Source: Argyresthia goedartella
Lineage: Eukaryota; Arthropoda; Insecta; Lepidoptera; Argyresthiidae
Assembly (NCBI GenBank): GCA_949825045.1
Contig: OX463835.1
Coordinates: 21,407,201-21,471,200, forward strand
DNA: 64,000 nucleotides
Direction: 5' to 3'
Shown here: positions 10,487 through 19,749 of the stretch, in pieces
Layout: the number at the start of each line of letters is the position of its first letter
Numbering within the stretch: position 1 is the first letter of the stretch
Notes under the pieces: model-generated
Databases searched by the model: none
Seen by the model: only the letters and a program-made list of their open reading frames with translations
Told to the model about the DNA's origin: nothing
Program-made: the position numbers and the translations under genes

Positions 10487-11220
10487 GTGCCTGAATTTAG
10501 AGATTGTAGAATGAGTCATCATTTTAGATACATCGCTAGCGCCTTCTGCTAATTATAGCATGTATACGAGAAGTGATTATCTGAGCCATGCATATCTATT
10601 TGCATTGTATCTAGTCGAGGCTGTAAGAGTAGTTTGTTAATGTTAGTCATTAGATGGCGTTGTTAATCAATTGCTGATCAGTAAAATAAAAAAATAATTT
10701 AAAGGATGTGTTTCATATATTTTTTAAGTTATGAATAAGCAAATCGCATAGCATCAATTATCGACTTTTAAAATTAAAAAAATCACTTCATATATTTTAC
10801 TGGATCTTATCAATAACTTTAAATTACCTTCATCGCGGTATAGATATTTTACTCATGAGTTAGTATATAAGACGGCGACCATTGATGTTGTCTGACCGGT
10901 GTTAGACGAGGTGCAAATAGGTACCGTATACTCCTATTCTGTTAATTGTCTACCCGCGTCACCCGTGCGACTGGTTTCATGCGGATGGTATTATGGGAAA
11001 GGCGCACTCCTATTCTATCTATCGTGCAGGGACTGGATGGTACTTCGTTACTAAGACTATGCTAGCTAGTCTGAAAGCAAGTGACAAAAGCACAAGAACC
11101 GTAATCCGAAATCAGTAATCCGTATTCATTAATCCAAAAATTCTACGTTTAATGCGGCGTGTCTGAAAGTTATACAGTTAAATACTAAATTATTACTTAG
11201 TATCTATGTTTTAATAAATC
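10487..11220. other. Stretch with no recognised gene
   Basis: AT-rich sequence. A TATATAAG at about 10865 is followed by a near-duplicated ACTCCTATTCT (about 10930 and 11006). Neither is attached to a coding frame. Confidence 0.35.
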
Positions 11221-11420
11221 ATATTCATATTCATATTCTTTATTGCACAGAAAACATAGATAAACAGACAGTTACAATAAATTTTATAGGCAAAGGCGAG
11301 CTTATCTCTAAAAAGAGATTTCTTCCAGCAAACCTAGGCAAGACAGGAGTGTTTATGAAAAAGGACAGTCCTAGTGCGCAATAAAACAGTATACATACGT
11401 ACGAAAATTACTTTTAAAAT
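11221..11420 (-). mobile_element. 3' fragment of a non-LTR retrotransposon
   Basis: On the minus strand the sequence ends in repeated GAATATGAATATGA, preceded by GAAATCTCTTTTTAGAGATA and a TGCCTAGGTTTGCTGG-type stretch. I recognise this as the 3' end of a moth CR1/jockey element, where a 'loop' around AAAAAGAGAT is common. There is no coding part, consistent with severe 5' truncation. Confidence 0.5.
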
Positions 11421-12064
11421 ATAAATAAAATATACCTAATAAAATATATATATATCTCAACTATATAATACACTAGATAGCATGCACATATATAAACTAC
11501 AAAATATCATACATATACTTACATAAATATGATACTAATTACTAAAAAAATCGTTAACTATTACGATTTTCCAGCATCTCTAAAAAGTTATTCCAGCAGT
11601 TGGAGATACTTCCTGAATCCAGAAAAATATGTTGTATAAAACCGTCCTTTAGCTAAAAAATTTAGTGTTTGAAAACATCATAATGTCATTAGAAACTAAG
11701 TGTCACTTTAGTGTTTAACATTATTTTTTTATCATCAGCGGTTTTTGTGTTATTTTCAAAAACATACTTTTTTGCACTTTTCTGTTGCAGCGCCCGGATA
11801 TAAGAGTCACGCTGCGGTGTAAACTATTATTTACTTTATTTTATCATATTTGTTTTCTAATTTGTGAAAATTCCAACCAACGCAAATGTTTTGCTAATTT
11901 TGACAATACCAGGCGCCTTAAATACCAATCACAATTATTGTGAGGCAGCAATTTAATATGGGAACGATACATAGCATACGATAAACAATTGGGCTAAAAA
12001 GTGACAACCAGGGGGTCTACCACGCAAGCCCCGTCGGCATCGGTATCGACTTCATTTTGACAGC

Positions 12065-12385
12065 TTACGCGCAAGAATGCACTTTATCATTATGAAAATA
12101 CGGCAAGTCGAATTCAAGCGTCTCGAACAGAGGTATAATTTTACTGTGTTTCATGAGGTCTGGGAAAGCTCCATCGTCAACACATTTATTGAATATAAAA
12201 TCCAAGTGTGAGGCTATAACTAGAAATACTGAACCAATGACTTTGACTGATATACCCCATAGGTCTTCAGTATTTTTTAAATTAAGTAATCTTAACGTTT
12301 TGGCAATGTCCTGGGGATATACATGATGAAAATTTAAATAAACATTACTGACGCTAGTGTTGCTTTTTAATAAAGTCTGCTTCAT
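12065..12385 (-). pseudogene. Non-LTR reverse transcriptase fragment (N-terminal fingers part)
   Basis: The frame reads VYPQDIAKTLRLLNLKNTED, then GISVKVI, and later CVDDGAFPDLMKHSKIIPLF. This corresponds to the segment before motif A of non-LTR reverse transcriptases, where a ...K.S.D..G.S...LK... and ...G.FP..LK.AKVIP.FK... pattern is usual. No catalytic motif follows; the frame stops soon after ETLEFD. It is a short relic on the minus strand with no sibling frames nearby. Confidence 0.6.
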
Positions 12386-13330
12386 ATGGAGATGAATTTA
12401 GACGATCTGTTGTGAGTAAGGGTACATCGGTGAAGAATGTTCAGCGTTGGATTTAACAACATCATCACCTATCTTTAGGCAGAAATCATTGTCCCTTGGT
12501 AACTGACTGCTCGTGGGCACGACTGTGCTGCTGCCACCCCGCGCGGGAATAAAGCGTGGCGCTGTGTTATACAATAATCCCTATTCTGTAAATAGGTACA
12601 CAATATATGTATATTATTATACAACTACAACAACACAATATATTATAATTCATGGCAATACATGCCTTCTTTGTTCATAATCACACTTTTTAAACATTAC
12701 AATAGGAAAAATATAAAATTACTTAATTTATAATCATAGACATAATAACCATTGTCATTTCACGTGCAGGTGTAGCAATAAAGGTCACCTGCCATATTAA
12801 CCCTATAGTGCACGATTGATTATTTTTCGATGAAAATAAAATATGTTGTAGAAAAATATTTAAAGAACACGGGAGAAGTTATAAAAAATAAAAATATATC
12901 TTCGTAAAAAAATTAAACGAAAAGTCACTAGGAAAACACTGAACATTTTTTAACCTCTTAGAACATATAAAATGATATTTTATTTGAAATAAAAAAAATA
13001 TGACGTTTTTTATTCTTTCTTCGGAGTCTGCTAAACGACCTCCAGGAATATGTTATTGATATCTGAAGTTATTATCAAATTATTTGTAATGACGATATTT
13101 TTATGTCTTCATAGTTGATATAAGAGAAGAAAAGAATTGAAAAAACAAAAATTACAGGTACGGCTCGCAAATAGGCTTCGTATTAGTTCGACTTGCATAA
13201 CACAGAAAATAAAATTCTTTTAAGGACATGTCCGCAATCCGACTACCCGTTCGCTTAAACTAACTAAAACTAACTTAACTTCTTAAAAACTAAGGGTAGA
13301 GGGGACGGATCGCGATTTTGAATCCTATGC
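12386..13330. other. Stretch with no recognised gene
   Basis: AT-rich sequence without a supported frame. It may hold the 3' untranslated part of the zinc-finger gene read on the minus strand, but no poly(A) signal could be tied to it. Confidence 0.35.
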
Positions 13331-13485
13331 CATGGTAATAAGATTTAAAACCCATAAGGGAAAAATGGTGTTAGCTAACGCCGGTGGTAACGGAAGGGTT
13401 GAGAGGCTATTTCATCCAGTTGGCTGCGGGGTTTCTGGCCAGTATGTGTTCGAATGTGGATCACCAAATCGGATTTATTTGCAAA

Positions 13486-14350
13486 TTATTTATGACACAC
13501 CTCACATTGAAACGGTTTCTCGCAATTATGTGTTTGAATGTGGATCACCAAAATTTATTTGCAAATGATTTATGACACACCTTACACTGAAATGGTTTCT
13601 CGCCAGTATGATTTTAAATGTGGACCACCAAATAATATTTATGCAAATGATTTGACACACCTAACACGGAAATGGTTTCTCGCCAGTATGTTTTCTTATG
13701 TGTCCTGTCAACCTTTTTTTAAGTGCAAATGACTTATGACACACCTCACACTGAAATGGTTTCTTGCCAGTATGTGTTCTTATGTGTCTTGTCAAAATAT
13801 GTTTTTGTGAAAATGATATATGACACACCTCACACTGAAATGGTTTCTCGCCAGTATGTGTTCTTATGTGTCTTGTCAAAATATGTTTTTCTGAAAATGA
13901 TTTATGACACACCTCACACTGAAATGGTTTCTCGCCAGTATGTTTTCTTATGTGTCCTGTCAAACTTTTTTTAAGTGCAAATGACTTATGATACACCTCA
14001 CACTGAAATGGTTTCTCGCCATTGTGTGTTCTAATGTGGCATACCAAAAGGAATTTATTTATAAATGATTTATAACACAAATCACATTGAAATGGTTTCT
14101 CGCCAGTATGTGTTCCTATGTGTCTTGTCAAAATATATTTTCTGAAAATGATTTATGACACACCTCACACTGAAATGGTTTCTCGCCAGTATGTGTTCTT
14201 CAGTGCTCGATTATATGACTTTTTTGTGAAAATGATATATGACACACCTCACACTGAAATGGTTTCTCGCCAGTATGTGTTCTTATGTGTCCTGTCAAAA
14301 TAGGTTTTTGTGAAAATGATTTATGACACACCTCACACTGAAATGGTTTC
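13486..14350 (-). pseudogene. 3' part of the C2H2 zinc-finger array, cut off by a retrotransposon
   Basis: The minus strand carries about 11 further Kruppel-type units at 84-bp spacing (28 residues), each recognisable by [12 protein letters not shown] and the linker HTGEK. The best continuous frame is 14131-13661 (156 residues). Towards 13486 the units fall in different frames and lose linkers, and one reads through to a stop after CEVCHK near 13487. The array is the direct continuation of the units at 17965-18560. A 3.6-kb element now sits between the two parts, in the middle of a linker. In this allele the downstream fingers cannot be translated with the upstream ones unless the element is removed from the RNA. 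Confidence 0.8.
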
Positions 14351-14373
14351 GAAAAGAAATCCCACAACGTTGG

Positions 14374-14440
14374 TGGCTCAGCGGGCCTCGCTCTCGGCCG
14401 AGAACAAATACAACGAAGAGGTTGCTCTGGTTCGAAACCC
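14374..14440 (+). promoter_or_regulatory. tRNA-like box A and box B at the retrotransposon 5' end
   Basis: TGGCTCAGCGG (14374-14384) fits the pol III box A and GGTTCGAAACCC (14429-14440) fits box B, 44 bp apart, as in tRNA genes. They begin 23 bases inside the 5' boundary. This may be an internal pol III promoter or a fused tRNA-like sequence; activity is not shown. Confidence 0.55.
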
Positions 14441-14911
14441 GTCTAACGTAGAAAGTATTTATATTATTTTTTCATTTTTATTTTTTTTTTGCTTTGTTTT
14501 AGAATTAGATTTTTAATTCTTTTATTTTTTGATTTTATGACTATTTTAATTTTATGTTTTAAGACAAACATTTTTTGACTGATATATATATATATTTTCT
14601 CTATGTTTTAAGTATGTAGTTGACATTGGAACCACTTATGTTTTGTTGCAAGTACAATTAATTTAATGTTTGATATTGTTTGATAATAATTAATAGTGTT
14701 ATAATAACAATAAATAGTATTAGGGATATTTATGACTGAATTGAATGCGGATTATTTAAGCTATATTTGACATTATTATTGACTGTAGATTTCTAATTAA
14801 TTTATTTGGCAAAAATTTAATTATTATTATTATTATTTACTACTATGGTGGAAATTTTTAAATGTGTGTTGGAAAATAGAAATGTAGTAGGCAAGCATTA
14901 GTGTAACTAAG

Positions 14912-15334
14912 GCAACATGTCCTCATTGCCCCGGTTCCACAAGGGAATTTATTGTTCCGCGTGGTTTGAAGTCTCACATTGGGCAGGTGCACAAAAATAT
15001 TGTTCGACCGCAACAGTCACAGCGACGGGGCGGTAATGCGCCTGCAGATGTCGCTGGTATTTCGCCTGCTGATGTGGTCGGTAGTTCGCCACCGCCGACG
15101 CTCAGTGATTTGCCTTCCTTGAGAAGAAATGTCCGACTTCTAAAACACGTCCCCAAGGGGGCCAGAAGTCTGGCCGCAGGGAAGTTGTCGGAGCTTATTG
15201 AGAGGTGTGTGGAGACTAATGAGACCAACGATTGGCAGGATCTCCTAAGCTTTGCTTATTCATGCCTCCGGGTTCCTTTGTCCGATGACAGGGGCCGGTC
15301 TCTTACCAGTAAGGTAAAAGACCATTACAGCTAG
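14912..15334 (+). pseudogene. N-terminal part of the REL-type element ORF, with C2H2 finger
   Basis: The frame reads KATCPHC, then IVPRGLKSHIGQVH, a C2H2 finger at about 14915-14992, the DNA-binding N-terminus expected in R2-like proteins. A proline-rich spacer and the helical part LKHVPKGARSLAAGKLSELI follow, up to a stop at 15332-15334. The frame immediately downstream at 15333 continues the homology, so one base was gained or lost near 15329-15334. No ATG lies between the upstream stop (about 14890) and the finger; the start codon is unknown. The same order is present in the relative at 37.3-39.3 kb. Confidence 0.7.
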
Positions 15335-17687
15335 TTCTCTGGGCGGCCTTCAGTCATCGGATGTTTATTCAAGGAAGGGAGGTAATATTGGCCAGCGTGC
15401 TTTTTACAAGTACGTCGAGTCCAAGGTTCACGATGGCGACCTTGGCGGTGCTGTTCGGATCCTCCTGTCTGACTGCTCTGTGGCAGCTGACAGTGAGGAG
15501 ACTTTGGAGTCCCTGCGGCGAAAGCACCCGCCACCGTCACGTGACCTCCACTTCCCTCCGGAACCCGCCCTCTCAAGCGAAACATTGGCGGTTGAAGCGG
15601 CTGACGTGTTGGAGGCAATCACGTCTTTCAATAGCGGGTCCGCAGCGGGCTTGGATGGGATCCGCCCCGACATACTGAAGGAGTTGATTTCAGTGGCGGC
15701 TGGGGATAGCGGTGCGACTCTCCTGCGTTCACTAGTTAATTTAGTGAACTTCATGCTTAAGGGAATGGTCAATAGGGAAGTGTGCCCCTTTCTTTATGGC
15801 GCTTCCCTATGTGCTCTGCATAAGAAGGGCGGGGGGATTCGTCCCATAGCAGTGGGGAGTGTCCTTCGGCGCTTAGTGGCCAAACTCGGATGCAGGGCAG
15901 CCAGGGGAGTCGCATCATCTATTCTTCAGCCGCAGCAGTTGGGGTTCGGAGTACCTTTAGGTTGCGAGGCCGCAATCCACGCCACCCGAGCGTTTTTGTT
16001 CGATCGGGAAAACTCCGACAGCGTCATTGTGAAGGTTGACCTCCAGAATGCATTCAATACAGTTGAGCGAGACGTCATTCTGGGAAAGGTCAACGAACTG
16101 GTTCCGTCCCTCTATCCGTTCCTCCACCAGTGTTACTCAAGCCCAACCAACCTGTATTTTGGTGAAAATCTGGTGGAGTCGCGGGTGGGTGCGCAACAGG
16201 GTGACCCCCTGGGCCCACTGCTATTCAGCTTGGCCATCCACGACGTTGTTAAATCATTGAGTTCCCCTTTGAACGTCTGGTACTTAGACGATGGTACCAT
16301 CGGGGGACCACTAGAGACTGTTGTGGCTGATTTGAAAACGGTTATCAGTGGCCTAGGGGACTTGGGTCTCCGCCTGAACTCAGAGAAGTGTGAGGTGTTT
16401 TCTTCCTCTGGTGACTTGGCACAAGGTTTCAGAGCTAAGCTGGAGGAATTGATGCCGGGGCTGAAAGTTCTTGATAAACCTGATTTCACTCTGTTAGGCG
16501 CACCCATTTTTCCGGAAGGCGTGCCGGGGGTTCTGCGAGGAAAGTTGAAGGCCCTGGCTGGGACTAAGCCACATCTCAAGGAGTTGTCCGCGCATGTGGC
16601 TCTTACTATTCTCAGGAGTTGTCTGTCCCAGCCAAGGTTAACCTATACTTTGCGAACTGCTCCGGTTTGGCTGTGCCGAGGGGAGACAGACGCTTATGAC
16701 GAGGCGTTGAAGTGTCTTTTGGAGACTATTTTAAACGTTAATATGTCTCCCTCACAGTGGTCGCAGGCAGCGATGCCTATACGGTTTGGTGGTCTCGGCG
16801 TTCGTCGCCTTCGGGACACGGAACTCCCCGCCTTCTTAGCCTCTTCGCGGGGGGTGTTGGAGCTTGTCACTCGTATTTTGAATATTAATGGTGACGGGTT
16901 CAGCATCCCATTTGCGGACGAGGCTCTTCAGCTGTGGCGGGTACGTTGCCCGGCGGGAGACGTTCCGGAGAAGCCAGGCGTGCAGCGCTCCTGGGATGAG
17001 GAGATATGTAAGTCGACACTTGACGGGTTTTTGGGGCAGTCCTCGGGAGCGGAGCTTGCTCGTCTGCGCGCGATCTCCCAGCCGGAATCTGGTGCTTGGC
17101 TGCATGCGTTGCCGTCTCCTCATTTAGGCACCCATCTAGATGACAACTCCCTGCGCGTGGCCGTGGCGCTTCGGTTGGGATGTAGCATTTGTGAGCCACA
17201 CCGCAGTGTTTGCGGTGTATCAGTCGATTCGCTGGGGCGTCACGGACTACACTGCGTCAGAAGTGCAGGGAGGCAGTCTCGTCATCACTCCATCAATGAC
17301 ATCGTCCGGAGGGCTCTCGTCTCGGCTAACATACCGGCGGTTCTTGAGCCGCCTGGTTTGTGTCGCGGCGACGGGAAACGTCCGGACGGTGTCACTTTGA
17401 TACCTTGGGAGAGGGGCCGTAGCCTTTTGTGGGATGCGACGTGCGTGTGCACTTTCGCGGCATCTCATATAGGCTCCACCATGCAGACTGCTGGTGCGGC
17501 TGCGGAGTCGGCGGCGCGGCAGAAATGCGGTAAGTACGCACAGCTGATGGGGAGTTATTGGTTTGTTCCATTGGCCGTCGAGACCACGGGGGTGTGGGGA
17601 TCGCAGGGTAGGGCCTTCATCAGGGACATTGGGCGTCGCTTGAGGGACCGAGGCCATGACTACCGCTCCGGAGCGTTCCTGGTGTAA
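15333..17687 (+). CDS. REL-type non-LTR reverse transcriptase and endonuclease
   Basis: The frame is open from 15333 to 17687. Reverse transcriptase motifs: VIVKVDLQNAFNTVERD (motif A), GAQQGDPLGPLLFSLAI (motif B) and WYLDDGTIGG (motif C, YLDD at about 16281). After a thumb region comes a C-x2-C...H...C knuckle (LGCSICEPH, HGLHC; about 17175-17255). Then follows KRPDGVTLIPW and LLWDATCVC (about 17375-17445), which match a PD-(D/E)XK restriction-like endonuclease. The enzyme would nick the target DNA and reverse transcribe the element RNA there. All visible catalytic residues are present. Only the frameshift at the join with the N-terminal part (15329-15334) breaks the protein. Confidence 0.85.
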   Translation, partial: SSLGGLQSSDVYSRKGGNIGQRAFYKYVESKVHDGDLGGAVRILLSDCSVAADSEETLESLRRKHPPPSRDLHFPPEPALSSETLAVEAADVLEAITSFNSGSAAGLDGIRPDILKELISVAAGDSGATLLRSLVNLVNFMLKGMVNREVCPFLYGASLCALHKKGGGIRPIAVGSVLRRLVAKLGCRAARGVASSILQPQQLGFGVPLGCEAAIHATRAFLFDRENSDSVIVKVDLQNAFNTVERDVILGKVNELVPSLYPFLHQCYSSPTNLYFGENLVESRVGAQQGDPLGPLLFSLAIHDVVKSLSSPLNVWYLDDGTIGGPLETVVADLKTVISGLGDLGLRLNSEKCEVFSSSGDLAQGFRAKLEELMPGLKVLDKPDFTLLGAPIFPEGVPGVLRGKLKALAGTKPHLKELSAHVALTILRSCLSQPRLTYTLRTAPVWLCRGETDAYDEALKCLLETILNVNMSPSQWSQAAMPIRFGGLGVRRLRDTELPAFLASSRGVLELVTRILNINGDGFSIPFADEALQLWRVRCPAGDVPEKPGVQRSWDEEICKSTLDGFLGQSSGAELARLRAISQPESGAWLHALPSPHLGTHLDDNSLRVAVALRLGCSICEPHRSVCGVSVDSLGRHGLHCVRSAGRQSRHHSINDIVRRALVSANIPAVLEPPGLCRGDGKRPDGVTLIPWERGRSLLWDATCVCTFAASHIGSTMQTAGAAAESAARQKCGKYAQLMGSYWFVPLAVETTGVWGSQGRAFIRDIGRRLRDRGHDYRSGAFLV

Positions 17688-17964
17688 AGGGTCTCACTTG
17701 CTGTGCAGCGCGGCAACGCTGCCAGCGTAATGGGTACCTTTGGTCCGGGAGCGTTCTGGGGTGGTTTATTTGTGTAGTTTTATGTATTTTAGGTTTATTT
17801 ATTATTTAAGTAGGTTATTATTATTTGGAAGCATATAATTTTTAAGTTGTTTCCCTGCCATATCTTGTAGTTTAGCAAGTGTTTAAGTTTAGTTTTAAGT
17901 TATTGACGAAGTTTCCTGTAGATTAATCGAATTGTAAACTATATTTTGTTGAATAAATAATATT

Positions 17965-18877
17965 GTTTCTTGCCAGTATGTGTTCTTATGTGCTCGATAA
18001 TATTACTTTTTTGTGAAAATGATTTATGACACACCTCACACTGAAATGGTTTCTCGCCAGTATGTGTTCTTATGTGTACTGTCAAAACATGTTTATGTGA
18101 AAATGATTTATGACACACCTCACACTGAAATGGTTTCTCGCCAGTATGTGTTCTTATGTGATTTGTCAAAATACCTTTTCGTGAAAATGATTTATGACAC
18201 ACCTCACACTGAAATGGTTTCTCGCCAGTATGTGTTCCTATGTGTCTTGTCAAAATATGTTTTTCTGAAAATGATTTATGACACACCTCACACTGAAATG
18301 GTTTCTCGACAGTATGTGTTCTTATGTGTACTGTCAAAACATGTTTATGTGAAAATGATTTATGACACACCTCACACTGAAATGGTTTCTCGCCAGTATG
18401 TGTTCCTATGTGTCTTGTCAAATTAGGTTTTTGTGAAAATGATTTATGACACATATCACATTGAAATGGTTTCTCGCCAGTATGTGTTCTTATGTGTCTT
18501 GTCAAAATATGTTTTTTTGAAAATGATTTATGACACACCTCACACTGAAATGGTTTCTTCACAACAACACAATCTTCACATGGAAACGGAAGAGTTTTAT
18601 TATTATGCGGATAAATGTCGTATGTAGCGATGTGATGTTCTAATTCTGTTTTTGATGTAAACTTTTTATAGCAGTAATCGCAAATGAAGGTATTTAGTTC
18701 AAAGATTTTTGTGTTTATACCTGTGACACAGTTTTTAATCTGTTTACTTGTACTCGTATGAGCGTCAGTTTCCTCTAACTGTTCATCAAGATCTTCTCGG
18801 AAGGTGGAGGTATCGGTGCTCTTTATCAAATAATCCAAAGTAAATGCATTATCACCATCGTCTTCAGTAGCACTCAT
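17965..18877 (-). CDS. C2H2 zinc-finger protein, exon with acidic N-terminal region and eight fingers
   Basis: On the minus strand, MSATEDDGDNAFTLDYLIKS leads an acidic region (EDLDEQLEETDAHTS). One atypical finger (FICDYCYKKF...HHIATYD) comes next, then seven Kruppel fingers ([13 protein letters not shown]...[11 protein letters not shown]) at exact 28-residue spacing. Such proteins bind DNA and act in the nucleus. Contact positions vary between fingers, for example SKKHILTR, SQKPNLTR and SRKGILTN. Upstream, TTTATTCC...CACGCAG precedes GTGATGAGT and can serve as an acceptor in phase 0, so this is probably the last coding exon of a spliced gene. The array is cut at 17965 by the retrotransposon; after the HTG linker the frame runs into element sequence and stops at 17939. 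Confidence 0.85.
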
Positions 18878-18954
18878 CACCTGCGTGTCTTCATCTTGTG
18901 GAGAGATGTCGAAGGAATAAATGAAGCATATCCTCAGCCGGCCAGGGCGATATA

Positions 18955-19180
18955 CCGAAGTCTGGAGGAACTCTGCTTGATCCTGTCAACACAGATAGAT
19001 TGAGTTGAGAGTGTGCAACTATGTTTAAGGGACAAAAAACAGTAGAGTCCAGTGATACGAAGCGAAGGGTCCCGGGTTCGAGTCCCGGAGGAGGCACATA
19101 TTTGTTTGATGAGATCGGATGTTTGTGCCATAGTCATGGTTGTTTATCTATCTAAGTATAATATTTATCGGCTAGTATTT
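18955..19180 (+). mobile_element. tRNA-derived SINE
   Basis: The head ends in GGGTTCGAGTCCC (19074-19086), a perfect pol III B box in a tRNA-like context, followed by GGAGGAGGCACATATTTGTTTG. The tail GTTTATCTATCTAAGTATAA matches the SINE at 31780-31995 in the reverse direction. The element sits immediately upstream of the zinc-finger exon on the other strand. Box A is not clear. Confidence 0.7.
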
Positions 19181-19189
19181 AATCGTACA

Positions 19190-19430
19190 TCAAAAATACT
19201 GATTTGCACATCAAAAAAGGAGCAGCAAAAACACTTTTTATGTTTTAAAAATATTTTATGTGTGCTCAAGTTTATGTTTTAAGTATTTTTTGTTGTTCTT
19301 GCGTGTTCAACCTAACACGAATGATACCTTCGCTTCGCTCACCCCCTTTACCCTTCAACAAAAATTCCGCAGCATTTTTCCCTGATATGGGCCTTGAAGA
19401 TGTGAAGTTTAATATTTCCCATATTTATCT
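19190..19430 (+). repeat. Second copy of the GGTGATC-type interspersed repeat core
   Basis: TTTTTTGTTGTTCTTGCGTG, then TTCAACCTAACACGAA and TCGCTTCGCTCACCCCCTTT, correspond to 4020-4160 read in reverse. The copies differ at many positions and by small indels, so both are old. Confidence 0.6.
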
Positions 19431-19749
19431 ATTTTTTATTTATTTTATTTATTTATAGTCAAATTTCGTAAGTACAACATTACAGAAATAATTCTAATGC
19501 GTTGTACACATAGCGAACATGATACCATTGATAACATATATAATAAGAAATTAAAAAACAAATTATTCATTTCACTTCAATCAGAATATCAACTTAACAT
19601 TAAATTCAAATTACAATAATTCAAATTACAACTAAGACAACACAATTTAAACACAATCAATTAATTCCAAATGTCAGATATAAAATTAAACTTCAATTTA
19701 AATATTTGAAATTACAAATTAAACAACTTAAACACACATTCATCTCGCA

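Larger units (their letters stand above)
14351..17964 (+). mobile_element. Complete non-LTR retrotransposon with restriction-like endonuclease (REL type)
   Basis: The element lies inside the zinc-finger coding sequence. The bases GTTTC precede it (14346-14350) and follow it (17965-17969), a probable 5-bp target duplication. Order: tRNA-like 5' end, 5' UTR, N-terminal C2H2 finger, reverse transcriptase, CCHC knuckle, PD-(D/E)XK-type endonuclease, and a 3' UTR ending in GAATAAATAATATT without poly(A). Such a single-ORF plan is that of early-branching site-preferring elements (R2, CRE, NeSL, R4 groups). Which clade it belongs to was not determined. Confidence 0.82.

Noticed and set aside
10860..10900. 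TATATAAG as a core promoter
   Set aside because: No coding frame, exon or LTR could be linked to it.
13332..14516. Plus-strand repeated frames ([15 protein letters not shown] units)
   Set aside because: These are the antisense of the 84-bp zinc-finger repeats.
13486..18560. CRISPR array or satellite from the 84-bp periodicity
   Set aside because: The period encodes 28-residue C2H2 fingers, and the genome is eukaryotic.
19060..19095. A functional tRNA gene
   Set aside because: Only the B-box half is tRNA-like, and the tail is that of a SINE. No cloverleaf could be built by eye.
18891..19137. Minus-strand frames with PPGLEPGT
   Set aside because: This is the antisense of a tRNA-derived SINE, a common false protein.
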